A DNA stretch of 64,000 nt from Aequorivita marisscotiae (GTDB lineage Bacteria; Bacteroidota; Bacteroidia; Flavobacteriales; Flavobacteriaceae): the NCBI RefSeq assembly GCF_029814825.1, contig NZ_CP122379.1, positions 3,140,501-3,204,500 of the forward strand, in the 5' to 3' direction. Both the position numbers and the translations under genes were made by a program. Below, piece by piece: positions 25,666 to 34,193 of this stretch (the first letter of the stretch is position 1; every line of letters starts with the position of its first letter). The notes below the pieces were generated by a model that saw only the letters and a list, made by a program, of their open reading frames with translations, was not told the origin of the DNA and did no database searches.

Positions 25666-26787
25666 TCAACGCAATCGTTTTGTTCTGTTGGTTTCATAAT
25701 CACTAAAAATCATTTCGCCCAAACCTTTTAATCCTGTGTAAAAAGCTTTGCCTTTATTGGCTGCGGTAAATTCTTCTACAAACTGCATTAAATAAGGGTC
25801 TTCAGCAATCATAAAAGTTGTAATCGGGATGTGAAGTTTTCGCGCTTGCGCAGCCATGGAGTAACATTTATTCACAATATAACTGTCCAGACCATTGCTG
25901 TTTTTATAATAGCGCCCATTGGGAAGCCTTACACAACTTGGCTTGCCATCGGTTATCATAAAAATCTGTTTATTGGTGTTTCGTTTTCTTCGCAATAAAT
26001 CCATTGCCAATTGAAGTCCCGCAACCGTATTTGTGTGATACGGCCCCACATTTAAATACGGCAAATCCTTAATTTTAATGGGCCAGGCATTGTTTCCGAA
26101 GACTAAAATATCCAACGTATCTTTTGGGTAGCGCGTGGTAATAAATTCTGAAAGTGCCATCGCCACCTTTTTTGCGGGCGTTATGCGATCTTCGCCGTAA
26201 AGAATCATGCTGTGGCTTATATCAATCATCAGCACTGTACTCATCTGGGTTTTATACATGGTTTCTTCAACCACCAAATCGTTTTCAGACAGTGTAAAAT
26301 CGCCCAAACCGTGATTTATCTGTGCGTTTTTAAAACTTTCGGTCATTGAAATTTGTTCCAGCGAATCGCCAAAACGGTAGTCGCGAAACTCGCCGGCTTG
26401 CTCATCTCCCCTACCCGTTTGTTTTGTTCGGTGGTTGCCTGCCCCGCTTTTTCGGAGTTTCCCGAAAATTTGTTCCAAAGCCCGCTTCCGGAGTGCTCTT
26501 TCGGTTTTTTCGGTGATTGCCAAACCGCTTTTACCATCAATTTTAATTTCTTCGCGCAGGTAGCCTTTCTTTTTTAAATCTTCCACAAAATCGTCTAAAG
26601 TATAATCGTCTGTAGTAAGATTATATTCTTCATCTAACTGCTTTAGCCAGTCCATCGCTTCATCAAAATCACCGGAGGTATGGGTAATTAGTTCCTGAAA
26701 AACATCAAAAAGTTTCTCGAATGGCGATTGGTCTTTGGGAGTGTGTTTTGTGAAAATAAATCCGCTCTTTGCCTCTTTTCTATTCAT
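25666..26787 (-). CDS. VWA-domain protein, partner of MoxR ATPase
   Basis: 373 residues, no signal peptide. The N-terminal helical region (1-150) is followed by a von Willebrand A domain with the MIDAS motif DISHS at residues 189-193, a Thr in the HTNTVAGLQ block and the Asp in FMITDGKPS. A stretch rich in G, K and R (about 108-135) links the two parts. It is first in the minus-strand operon with S23 copy 3 and the MoxR ATPase, and probably binds metal and serves as the ATPase's substrate-facing partner. Confidence 0.9.
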   Translation of the reverse strand: MNRKEAKSGFIFTKHTPKDQSPFEKLFDVFQELITHTSGDFDEAMDWLKQLDEEYNLTTDDYTLDDFVEDLKKKGYLREEIKIDGKSGLAITEKTERALRKRALEQIFGKLRKSGAGNHRTKQTGRGDEQAGEFRDYRFGDSLEQISMTESFKNAQINHGLGDFTLSENDLVVEETMYKTQMSTVLMIDISHSMILYGEDRITPAKKVAMALSEFITTRYPKDTLDILVFGNNAWPIKIKDLPYLNVGPYHTNTVAGLQLAMDLLRRKRNTNKQIFMITDGKPSCVRLPNGRYYKNSNGLDSYIVNKCYSMAAQARKLHIPITTFMIAEDPYLMQFVEEFTAANKGKAFYTGLKGLGEMIFSDYETNRTKRLR

Positions 26788-26899
26788 AATCTAAAAATAA
26801 AACAATCCTTGTTTAAAAAAAAAGTCGAAACGTTAAACTCCTACCAAAAAAAGCGATTTATGAAATAAAAAATTTAATGTGAGCAAAATAAAAATTCAG

Positions 26900-26907
26900 T
26901 AGATTTG
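26900..26907 (+). promoter_or_regulatory. Candidate promoter -7 box for the S9 peptidase
   Basis: TAGATTTG matches TAnnTTTG, 35 nt before the ATG at 26943, in the region shared with the divergent VWA gene. Confidence 0.35.
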
Positions 26908-26942
26908 TTTTGAAAATCAACTGCCTATTAAAAATCAGCATT

Positions 26943-28883
26943 ATGAAAAATTATAGTTTAATTCTGTTAGCACTTGTATTTTTTGTTGGGTGTAAGGACA
27001 CCCCGAAAGACGACATTAAAGAAACTGCTGTAGTAAAAACCTACACCATTAACCAATTTATGGCGAATGAAAATGCGTTCGCAAATGGGTTTTCGCCAGA
27101 TAAATCGCGGGTTTTAATGACCAGCAACCGATCTGGAATTTACAATATGTACACCGTGCCTACCGAAGGTGGCGAGTTTTTGCCCGTAACCCAATCTGAT
27201 AGTGCATCGGTTTATGGAATCTCGTACTTTCCGGAAGATGAAAGAATTCTCTTTAGAATGGATGGCAATGGCGATGAAATTTTTAAAATCTTTCTGAAAG
27301 ACAGCAGTGGAATTAAAAGGTTGACGCCGGAGAAAAATGTTAGAGCACTATTTCAGGGTTGGGCAAAAGACGGAAAAAGTTTTTACTACAGTAGCAACGA
27401 GCGCGATCCACAGGCGATGGATATATTTGAAATGGACGTTGCCTCCTTTAATACGAAGCTAATTTTCAAGAATGTGGATGCAATGGATTTTGGCGGGATT
27501 TCAGCCGATAAAAATTATATGTTGCTTTCTAAATCCATCAATACAAACGATAGTGATTTGTTTCTTTTGAATCTAAAAACGAACGAAAAAACTAAGATTA
27601 ATGAAACGGTGAGTAAGAATTCGCCCGCCGATTTTTCGCCAAATAATAAATCATTTTACTACACTACCGATGCCGATGCTGAATTCAGTTATTTAATGAA
27701 ATACAACATTGAAGATGGCAGCAAAGAAAAAGTTTTGGAGAAAGATTGGGACATCAATGCTTTCTATTTCACCCATAACGGCAAATATCAAGTTATGTTT
27801 ACCAACGAAGATGCCAAAACTAAAATGTACGTAACCGAAGTTGCCACGGGAAAAGAAGTGGATTTCCCTGAAATAGACGGACAGGCAATAAATGGAGCAA
27901 GTTTTTCGAGGGACGAAACGATGGCACTTTTGACCGTGGGCAGCTCCCAGCTTCCAACAAATACGTATTCGTACAATATTGCTTCGGGAGAATATCACAA
28001 ACTTACCGATGTTTTAAACAATGAAATAAATCCAAACGATTTGGTGGAAGCCACGGTTGTTCGTTATAAATCGTTTGATGGATTGGAAATTCCAGCAATT
28101 TACTACCAGCCAAAACAAGCGAGTGCAACTAATAAAGTTCCGGCGTTGGTTTGGGTTCACGGGGGGCCGGGCGGTCAATCTCGACAAGGTTTTAGCTCTT
28201 TTATTCAATATCTTGTAAATCACGGTTATGCAATTTTGGCTGTAAACAATCGTGGCAGTAGCGGTTACGGAAAAACATTTTTCCGGATGGACGATCAAAA
28301 CCACGGCGATAAGGATTTAAAAGACTGTATTGCCGGAAAAGATTGGTTGGCAAGCCAAGACTATATTGATAAAGATAAAATAGGAATTATAGGTGGCTCT
28401 TACGGAGGCTATATGACGATGGCAGCACTTACCTATGCCCCCGAGGAGTTTGAAGTAGGCGTAAATATTTTTGGGGTTACCAACTGGATTAGAACGTTAA
28501 ACAGTATTCCGCCGTGGTGGGAATCATTCAAAGATGCACTTTACTTAGAAATGGGCGATCCAAATACTGCAGATTCCGTGCGTTTAAAGCAAATTTCACC
28601 CTTATTCCATACCGAAAATGTTACCAAACCTTTAATGGTATTGCAGGGGGCACAGGATCCACGGGTGCTTAAGATTGAATCGGATGAAATTGTGGAAGGC
28701 GTTAAAAAGAATGGTGTTCCCGTAGAATATGTTGTATTTGACGATGAAGGCCATGGCTTTGTAAAAAAGGAAAATGAAATAGTTGCCTACGGACGAATTT
28801 TAAAGTTTTTAGACAAATATTTAAAAGGTGAAGACAAATTGAATTTGGAAGCTGAAAAAGAGGATTCGACCGAAGTAAATTAA
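26943..28883 (+). CDS. S9-family prolyl oligopeptidase-like lipoprotein
   Basis: 646 residues from the ATG at 26943, giving an SPII signal (MKNYSLILLALVFFVGC). A seven-bladed propeller region (about 40-380) is followed by an alpha/beta hydrolase with oxyanion-side WVHGGPGGQSRQGF, nucleophile Ser in GGSYGGYMTMAAL (near 484), Asp in LQGAQDPRVL (near 569) and His in DDEGHGFVKKEN (near 602). It is a dipeptidyl/acylaminoacyl peptidase type acting outside the cytoplasm on short peptides. It ends 4 bp from the convergent App1 gene. Confidence 0.93.
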   Translation: MKNYSLILLALVFFVGCKDTPKDDIKETAVVKTYTINQFMANENAFANGFSPDKSRVLMTSNRSGIYNMYTVPTEGGEFLPVTQSDSASVYGISYFPEDERILFRMDGNGDEIFKIFLKDSSGIKRLTPEKNVRALFQGWAKDGKSFYYSSNERDPQAMDIFEMDVASFNTKLIFKNVDAMDFGGISADKNYMLLSKSINTNDSDLFLLNLKTNEKTKINETVSKNSPADFSPNNKSFYYTTDADAEFSYLMKYNIEDGSKEKVLEKDWDINAFYFTHNGKYQVMFTNEDAKTKMYVTEVATGKEVDFPEIDGQAINGASFSRDETMALLTVGSSQLPTNTYSYNIASGEYHKLTDVLNNEINPNDLVEATVVRYKSFDGLEIPAIYYQPKQASATNKVPALVWVHGGPGGQSRQGFSSFIQYLVNHGYAILAVNNRGSSGYGKTFFRMDDQNHGDKDLKDCIAGKDWLASQDYIDKDKIGIIGGSYGGYMTMAALTYAPEEFEVGVNIFGVTNWIRTLNSIPPWWESFKDALYLEMGDPNTADSVRLKQISPLFHTENVTKPLMVLQGAQDPRVLKIESDEIVEGVKKNGVPVEYVVFDDEGHGFVKKENEIVAYGRILKFLDKYLKGEDKLNLEAEKEDSTEVN

Positions 28884-28887
28884 ACGG

Positions 28888-29853
28888 TTATGCAATTCCT
28901 ATTTTTTCGGAATGAGCAATGGCCTTTTCACTAGTGCTAAAATAGCAGGTTGCCACATTCATAGATTCAATGTTATCTAAAATTTTTTGGGTTGCAGACT
29001 TTTTGTGTTTTGAAGTCTGCCGAATGTAAATAGCCTTTATATTCTGAGGAAATATTTTTACGATCCTTTCATATAAATAGGGATCTTTTTGCGAATCGTC
29101 GCCCAATAATACATAGAGTAGATTGGGGTAAAACATTATAATATCTTTAATTTTTTCAAATTTATGGTCGTGGCTTCCCCTACCGGTAAATAGAAAATCG
29201 GAGATTCCGGTTTTAATTTTTTTTAGTTTTATCACTGCTTTTGGAAGTTCGTGCAAACGTGCGAAAGCATCTATAAATTCATATAAATTCCATTCGCTGC
29301 TAGAAACATAAAAGAATGAATTGGAAGCCGTTTCGTTTTCCTGTCCTGCCCGACTCAACGCTTGGTAGTGCGGCACCACGTCTTCAAAAACCTTACGTTT
29401 ATTGATATTTTTAAGAAGAAGAACATAGAGTTTTTTTAAAAAATTTCCGCTGTGCGAAACTAAAAAAGTATCGTCAATATCTGAAATAACCCCAACCTTG
29501 CTTTCAAAAGGCTTCAATAATTCTGAATTTTCTACGATGCCGTAATCGTAATACTTACAAACAACTTCATACGGATGCCAGCCGCTTTTGAGCTTTTCGG
29601 TATACGGAATTGTAAATCGAAAATAACCGTCGGCTAAGGTTTTGGTGGTAACTTCTAGGTTTTTAAATTTTAATTTTACCTCAACATTTTCCAAAGGTTT
29701 TATTCTAAACATATGTATAACCGATGCTGCGTGCCTAATTCCCTTCCGATCCAATCGATACTTATCTGGTGCCCACGACTTAAAAACATGCCCGAATACC
29801 ACCAATTCATCGGCATTGGCGTAGCCTCGATACAATTTTAAATCTAGTTTCAC
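28888..29853 (-). CDS. App1-family phosphatidate phosphatase (DUF2183)
   Basis: 321 residues. The HAD-type catalytic motif DIDDT is at residues 125-129 (VGVISDIDDTFLVSHSG), with the later acidic motif in LLGDDSQKDPYLYERIV. This fits App1-like phosphatidate phosphatases that convert phosphatidic acid to diacylglycerol. A beta-rich region (about 15-110) precedes it, as in the family. It diverges from a diacylglycerol kinase-like gene across only 65 bp, which carries out the opposite reaction. Confidence 0.85.
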   Translation of the reverse strand: MKLDLKLYRGYANADELVVFGHVFKSWAPDKYRLDRKGIRHAASVIHMFRIKPLENVEVKLKFKNLEVTTKTLADGYFRFTIPYTEKLKSGWHPYEVVCKYYDYGIVENSELLKPFESKVGVISDIDDTFLVSHSGNFLKKLYVLLLKNINKRKVFEDVVPHYQALSRAGQENETASNSFFYVSSSEWNLYEFIDAFARLHELPKAVIKLKKIKTGISDFLFTGRGSHDHKFEKIKDIIMFYPNLLYVLLGDDSQKDPYLYERIVKIFPQNIKAIYIRQTSKHKKSATQKILDNIESMNVATCYFSTSEKAIAHSEKIGIA

Positions 29854-29918
29854 TTATTGAGATTTCGTTAACGGTTTTGTATTTCCAAAATAGGTATTTT
29901 TAAAATCAATCTTTACTA

Positions 29919-30839
29919 ATGAAATCAGAAAATTATATTTTGCTGGTTGTTAACCCGATAGCTGGCGATTCAGAAAAGGACACAATAATTGCAGCTGTTG
30001 AAAGCGAAGCTATAAAAAGAAACTATAGTTTTCAACTATACAAAACCTCGGGAAAGGCAGATAAAAAAGCTATTAACGCTTTAATCGAAAAATTAAAACC
30101 AACGCGTGTTTTGGTTGCCGGTGGCGACGGAACCATTTCAATGGTGGCAGATTGCGTACTTAAAAAAGACATAATTTTAGGAATTATCCCCGCCGGATCT
30201 GCGAATGGCATGGCGGCAAATTTTGAACTTCCACAAACCCTTTCCCAACAAATTGAGATTGCATTTTCAGATATTGCACTCGCAATAGATATTTTAATTA
30301 TCAATGAAAGAATTTGCCTGCACATTGCCGATTTAGGTATTAATGCCGAATTGATTAAAAATTACGAAAACTCGGGAATACGGGGAAAGCTGGGTTATTT
30401 TTTACAATCAATACCTACGCTTATAAATTCGGAACACCCCTTTTATTTTTCAATAGAAACTGAAGAAGGAATTATAGAAGAAAGCGGTATTTTACTGGCT
30501 ATTGCCAATGCCAATAAATTTGGTACCGGCGCCACGATTAATCCCCACGGCAAAATAAACGACGGTAAATTTGAAGTGTTAATTTTTAAAAATCTAGATT
30601 TTTTTGAAATCGTTAAAACCATTCAGGAAAAGCCAGAAATGTCTTCCGATTTTGTTCGCGTAATTTCTACCAAAGCCGCAAAAATTAGTTGCAAGACAAA
30701 AATTCCGTTCCAAATTGATGGTGAATTTTTAGAAGAAATTACATCGGTAACGGCAATTGTTTCAAAAAACAAGCTAAAAGTGGCAGTACCCGAAAAATTC
30801 TGTAATTTACATACGATAAACGCAAATTATGAATATTGA
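29919..30839 (+). CDS. Diacylglycerol kinase family lipid kinase (YegS/DgkB type)
   Basis: 306 residues. Signature positions: VVNPIAGDSEKD at the N-terminus, the nucleotide loop GGDGT at 68-72, GSANGMA and the C-terminal half with NPHGKINDGKFEVLIF and FQIDGEF. It phosphorylates diacylglycerol or a related lipid in the cytoplasm. It overlaps the next gene by 11 bp, which indicates translational coupling. Confidence 0.9.
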   Translation: MKSENYILLVVNPIAGDSEKDTIIAAVESEAIKRNYSFQLYKTSGKADKKAINALIEKLKPTRVLVAGGDGTISMVADCVLKKDIILGIIPAGSANGMAANFELPQTLSQQIEIAFSDIALAIDILIINERICLHIADLGINAELIKNYENSGIRGKLGYFLQSIPTLINSEHPFYFSIETEEGIIEESGILLAIANANKFGTGATINPHGKINDGKFEVLIFKNLDFFEIVKTIQEKPEMSSDFVRVISTKAAKISCKTKIPFQIDGEFLEEITSVTAIVSKNKLKVAVPEKFCNLHTINANYEY

Positions 30840-32046
30840 AAAAGTATCATTTACAAACAAAGACCAAGAGCAATTGGCGGGAAGGTTAGAATTGCCCTTA
30901 AATCAGAAACCGCATAACTTCGCAATTTTTGCGCATTGTTTTACGTGCACAAAAAATTTAATTGCCGTTAAAAATGTAAGTCGCGCCCTTACTGCTGCAG
31001 GCTTTGCAGTTTTGAGATTTGATTTTACAGGTTTGGGTGAAAGTGAAGGCGATTTTGAAAACACCAACTTCTCCGGAAATGTGGACGATTTAATTGAGGC
31101 TGCAAATTTTTTAGAAAAAAACTATGCTGCCCCCACGCTTATAATTGGTCATTCTTTGGGTGGAGCGGCGGCCATTTTTGCAGCAGATAAAATTGCTTCA
31201 ATAAAGGCTGTAGCAGTTGTGAATGCTCCGAGCGACCCTTCGCATGTTAAAAATTTATTGCGCGATAGCACACAGGAAATTAATAAAAATGGAAAAGCAA
31301 AAGTAAATTTAGGCGGAATAGATTTCACCATAAAAAAACAATTTTTAGACGATCTTAAAAATAAAACACTCAAAAACATAGTTGGAAGCTTTAGAAAAGC
31401 ACTATTAATTTTACACGCGCCCCAAGACAAAGTGGTGGGAATAAAAAATGCCGAAGATTTATATATCGCTGCGCATCACCCCAAAAGTTTTGTCTCGTTA
31501 GACGGGGTTGATCATCTTTTAAGCAATAAAGAAGACTCTTCCTATGTTGGGCAAGTAATTGCAGGTTGGGCAGCGCGCTATGTTACGCTTCCCGAAAAAA
31601 AGGAATTGAAAAGTAAAAGTAAAGTTGTGGCAAGCCTAAACGGCGACGATAAATTTACTACGCGAATGAAGCTTGGCGATCACGATATTATTGCCGATGA
31701 ACCCACAAATTTTGGAGGTAATAACTTTGGGCCTTCCCCCTACGAGTTGCTTTCTGCGGGTCTTGCCGCTTGTACGGTTATGACAATACAAATGTATGCC
31801 CGAAGAAAAAAATGGGAGGTTGAAAATGTGAGTTGCCATATAGACTATTCAAAGGATCATGCAGTAGATTGTGAACATTGCGAAGATGATTCGGCTAAAA
31901 TTGACACTTTTAAACGCAAATTAATTTTAAAGGGAAACCTTACCGAAAAACAAAAAGCCAGACTGCTTCAGATTGCTGATAGATGTCCTGTACATAAAAC
32001 GCTACATTCCAAAACGCAGATTATAACTATTTTGGAAGAATACTAA
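30829..32046 (+). CDS. Alpha/beta hydrolase fused to OsmC-like domain
   Basis: 405 residues. The hydrolase domain (1-250) has the nucleophile elbow IGHSLGG with Ser109 and a terminal His in SLDGVDHLLS. The OsmC/Ohr-like domain (about 265-405) has its peroxidatic Cys in AGLAACTVMT and the second Cys in ADRCPVHKTL. The hydrolase may cut an ester and the OsmC part reduce an organic peroxide, but the substrate is unknown. It overlaps the lipid kinase gene, so a role in damaged membrane lipid handling is possible (inference). Confidence 0.88.
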   Translation: MNIEKVSFTNKDQEQLAGRLELPLNQKPHNFAIFAHCFTCTKNLIAVKNVSRALTAAGFAVLRFDFTGLGESEGDFENTNFSGNVDDLIEAANFLEKNYAAPTLIIGHSLGGAAAIFAADKIASIKAVAVVNAPSDPSHVKNLLRDSTQEINKNGKAKVNLGGIDFTIKKQFLDDLKNKTLKNIVGSFRKALLILHAPQDKVVGIKNAEDLYIAAHHPKSFVSLDGVDHLLSNKEDSSYVGQVIAGWAARYVTLPEKKELKSKSKVVASLNGDDKFTTRMKLGDHDIIADEPTNFGGNNFGPSPYELLSAGLAACTVMTIQMYARRKKWEVENVSCHIDYSKDHAVDCEHCEDDSAKIDTFKRKLILKGNLTEKQKARLLQIADRCPVHKTLHSKTQIITILEEY

Positions 32047-32104
32047 ATTAAGATTTATTTATATTTATCTATTTCGTAAACTTGTAGTACAAAAACTAAA
32101 ATTT

Positions 32105-32638
32105 ATGACTAATATTTTTAAAATACTACTTTTTACGGTAGGTATTGCTACGTTACAAAGTTGCTGTAGGAGTGGCGATTGTGATGAAACAGACGACTTT
32201 CCCGGCACTATGGTAGTTTCGGCCTATGAGCCAGTGTATATGGAGCGACCAGCTTTTGAAACGAGTGTGGAGCTATCTGCTCCCAAACCAGTGCTAAATG
32301 CTGGAAAAATATACGTACAGGGTTCATATCTATTTATAAATGAAAAAAACGAAGGATTTCATGTTTTTAATAATTCTGATCCATCCAATCCGTTGCCCAT
32401 TCACTTTTTGGCATCGCCTGGCGCAACAGATTTGGCCATAAGAGAAAACGTATTTTTTATAAATCAGGCAACCGATCTTATTGCAGTTCAAGTAGATTTG
32501 GAAGGCGGCAATTTAACCGTTTCAAAACGAATAAAGGAAACATTTCCCGTAATGCTATCTCCAGATGGATTTTTCCCTTATGAACTTCCCGAAAATAATG
32601 TAATTGTAAATTGGATTCCTAAAACCAACACGCCATGA
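32105..32638 (+). CDS. LVIVD-like lipoprotein, function unknown
   Basis: 177 residues with an SPII-type start MTNIFKILLFTVGIATLQSC. One propeller-like block is visible (IYVQGSYLFINEKNEGFHVFNNSDPSNP), like the LVIVD repeats of surface proteins. It overlaps the next lipoprotein gene by 4 bp (ATGA), so the two are made together. A 177-residue propeller would be incomplete on its own; it may pair with its neighbour. Confidence 0.72.
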   Translation: MTNIFKILLFTVGIATLQSCCRSGDCDETDDFPGTMVVSAYEPVYMERPAFETSVELSAPKPVLNAGKIYVQGSYLFINEKNEGFHVFNNSDPSNPLPIHFLASPGATDLAIRENVFFINQATDLIAVQVDLEGGNLTVSKRIKETFPVMLSPDGFFPYELPENNVIVNWIPKTNTP

Positions 32639-33381
32639 AAAAAGTAACTTTTATACTATTAACGGTACTATTGGCTATGGGTTGTAGCCAAGACGGAAAC
32701 GATGGTGCGGCAAACGAAATGATGAGCAATGGCGACGGGCAGGGAGGTTCTTTGGCGCGGTTTTCTATGTTGGGCGATTATTTATACACCGTAGATGAAT
32801 ACGGTTTAAATGTTTATAATATTGCAACACCCTCAGATCCCGTGTTTGTTAATAATGTACCCATTGGCTTTAGAATAGAGACACTTTTTAATTACAAAGA
32901 ATTTTTATATATAGGTTCACAAAACGGGATGTTTATCTACAGTGTGGCAAATCCTGAATTTCCTGAATATCTTTCAGATGTAGCGCATTTTACTGCCTGC
33001 GATCCTGTAGTTGCAAACGCTACTACTGCATTTGTAACCCTCTGGTCTGAATTGGGTTGTGGTACCACCGTAAATCAGTTAGAGATTTATGATATTACCG
33101 ATGTTGTAAACCCAACATTGCTAAGCGTTAGAAACCTAGCCTTCCCAAAAGGTTTGGGACTTTACGGAAATTATCTAATTGTATGCGACGACGAGATTAA
33201 GGTTTTTGATGTTTCGGACCCTACCAATTCAGTGTTGGTTCACAATATAGACAGGCTTGCTTTTGATGTTATAATTCAAAATAATGTACTTATTGCAATC
33301 GGACAAAACGGAATATATCAATACCAATTAAATCCAAATAATATTACAGATACTTCAGAATTGAGTACTATAAACTTTTAA
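32635..33381 (+). CDS. LVIVD repeat lipoprotein
   Basis: 248 residues, signal MKKVTFILLTVLLAMGC. LVIVD-type repeats are clear: LGDYLYTVDEYGLNVYNIA, LYIGSQNGMFIYSVANPE, GNYLIVCDDEIKVFDVSDP, each a beta-propeller blade ending in a 'DVSDP'-like turn. It is probably exported to a membrane surface. Translationally coupled to the preceding gene. Function not known. Confidence 0.78.
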   Translation: MKKVTFILLTVLLAMGCSQDGNDGAANEMMSNGDGQGGSLARFSMLGDYLYTVDEYGLNVYNIATPSDPVFVNNVPIGFRIETLFNYKEFLYIGSQNGMFIYSVANPEFPEYLSDVAHFTACDPVVANATTAFVTLWSELGCGTTVNQLEIYDITDVVNPTLLSVRNLAFPKGLGLYGNYLIVCDDEIKVFDVSDPTNSVLVHNIDRLAFDVIIQNNVLIAIGQNGIYQYQLNPNNITDTSELSTINF

Positions 33382-33461
33382 ATAAGTCTTAAATAATTGT
33401 GTTCGCATAAAAACTATTGTACCTTTAATTATAAAACTAAAAGTAAACCAAAATATAAATC

Positions 33462-34052
33462 ATGAAAAAAATTAGTTTAGTTTGTAGCCTATTTGCTTTG
33501 TTGGCATTTGTAGGTTGCAAAAATGAAAAAAAAGATGCTGAAAATTTAGATACTATGAATGATACCATTCAGGTAGAAGCACCAGCAGAAACCGAAGTAA
33601 CTAAAAGCGTTTCAGTAACCATGGAGCCAAAGAGTAAAAGTACCGCACAGGGCGAAGTTTATTTTAGCGAAACAAATGGCGTGGTAACACTTGAAGCTAA
33701 ATTTAGCGGCTTAACCCCGGGCACGCACGCAATCCACCTGCACGAAAAGGCAGATTGTAGCGCCGAAGATGCAACATCGTCAGGCGGACATTGGAATCCC
33801 ACACATTCCAAACACGGTAAATGGGGCGATGCAGAGGGCTATCACAAAGGCGACATTGGTAACTTTGAGGTAGGCGAAGATGGAAACGGAAAGATTACCA
33901 TGCTTACAGATCAATGGTGCATAGGATGCGGCGATGAAGATAAAGATATAATTGGCAAAGCCGTAATTGTTCACGAAGGACAAGACGATTTTAAAACGCA
34001 ACCTACTGGCGATGCTGGAGGAAGAGTTTCCTGTGGTGGAATAATTAAATAA
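33462..34052 (+). CDS. sodC: Cu/Zn superoxide dismutase, lipoprotein
   Basis: 196 residues; SPII signal ending LLAFVGC, then a Glu/Thr-rich linker. The SOD fold shows metal ligands in HAIHLHEKADC, GGHWNPTHSKHG, and VIVHEGQDDFKTQ, the aspartate in DIGNFEVGEDG, and the disulfide and active-site Arg in GDAGGRVSCGGI. It removes superoxide in the periplasm or at the surface. It has its own terminator. Confidence 0.93.
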   Translation: MKKISLVCSLFALLAFVGCKNEKKDAENLDTMNDTIQVEAPAETEVTKSVSVTMEPKSKSTAQGEVYFSETNGVVTLEAKFSGLTPGTHAIHLHEKADCSAEDATSSGGHWNPTHSKHGKWGDAEGYHKGDIGNFEVGEDGNGKITMLTDQWCIGCGDEDKDIIGKAVIVHEGQDDFKTQPTGDAGGRVSCGGIIK

Positions 34053-34070
34053 TAGTACTATACATTTTGT

Positions 34071-34106
34071 AAAAGCCATCTTAATTTTTAAGGTGGCTTT
34101 TTTTTA
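34071..34106 (+). terminator. Terminator after sodC
   Basis: AAAAGCCATCTT and AAGGTGGCTTTT (one G-T pair) form a stem, followed by a T-run. Confidence 0.85.
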
Positions 34107-34193
34107 TTTCACTTTTTGAAGGAGTAAAATAATTAAAATGAATTTTAAATTTATTAATATTGAAAACAACTAATAAAACACACCCAGCCCCTT

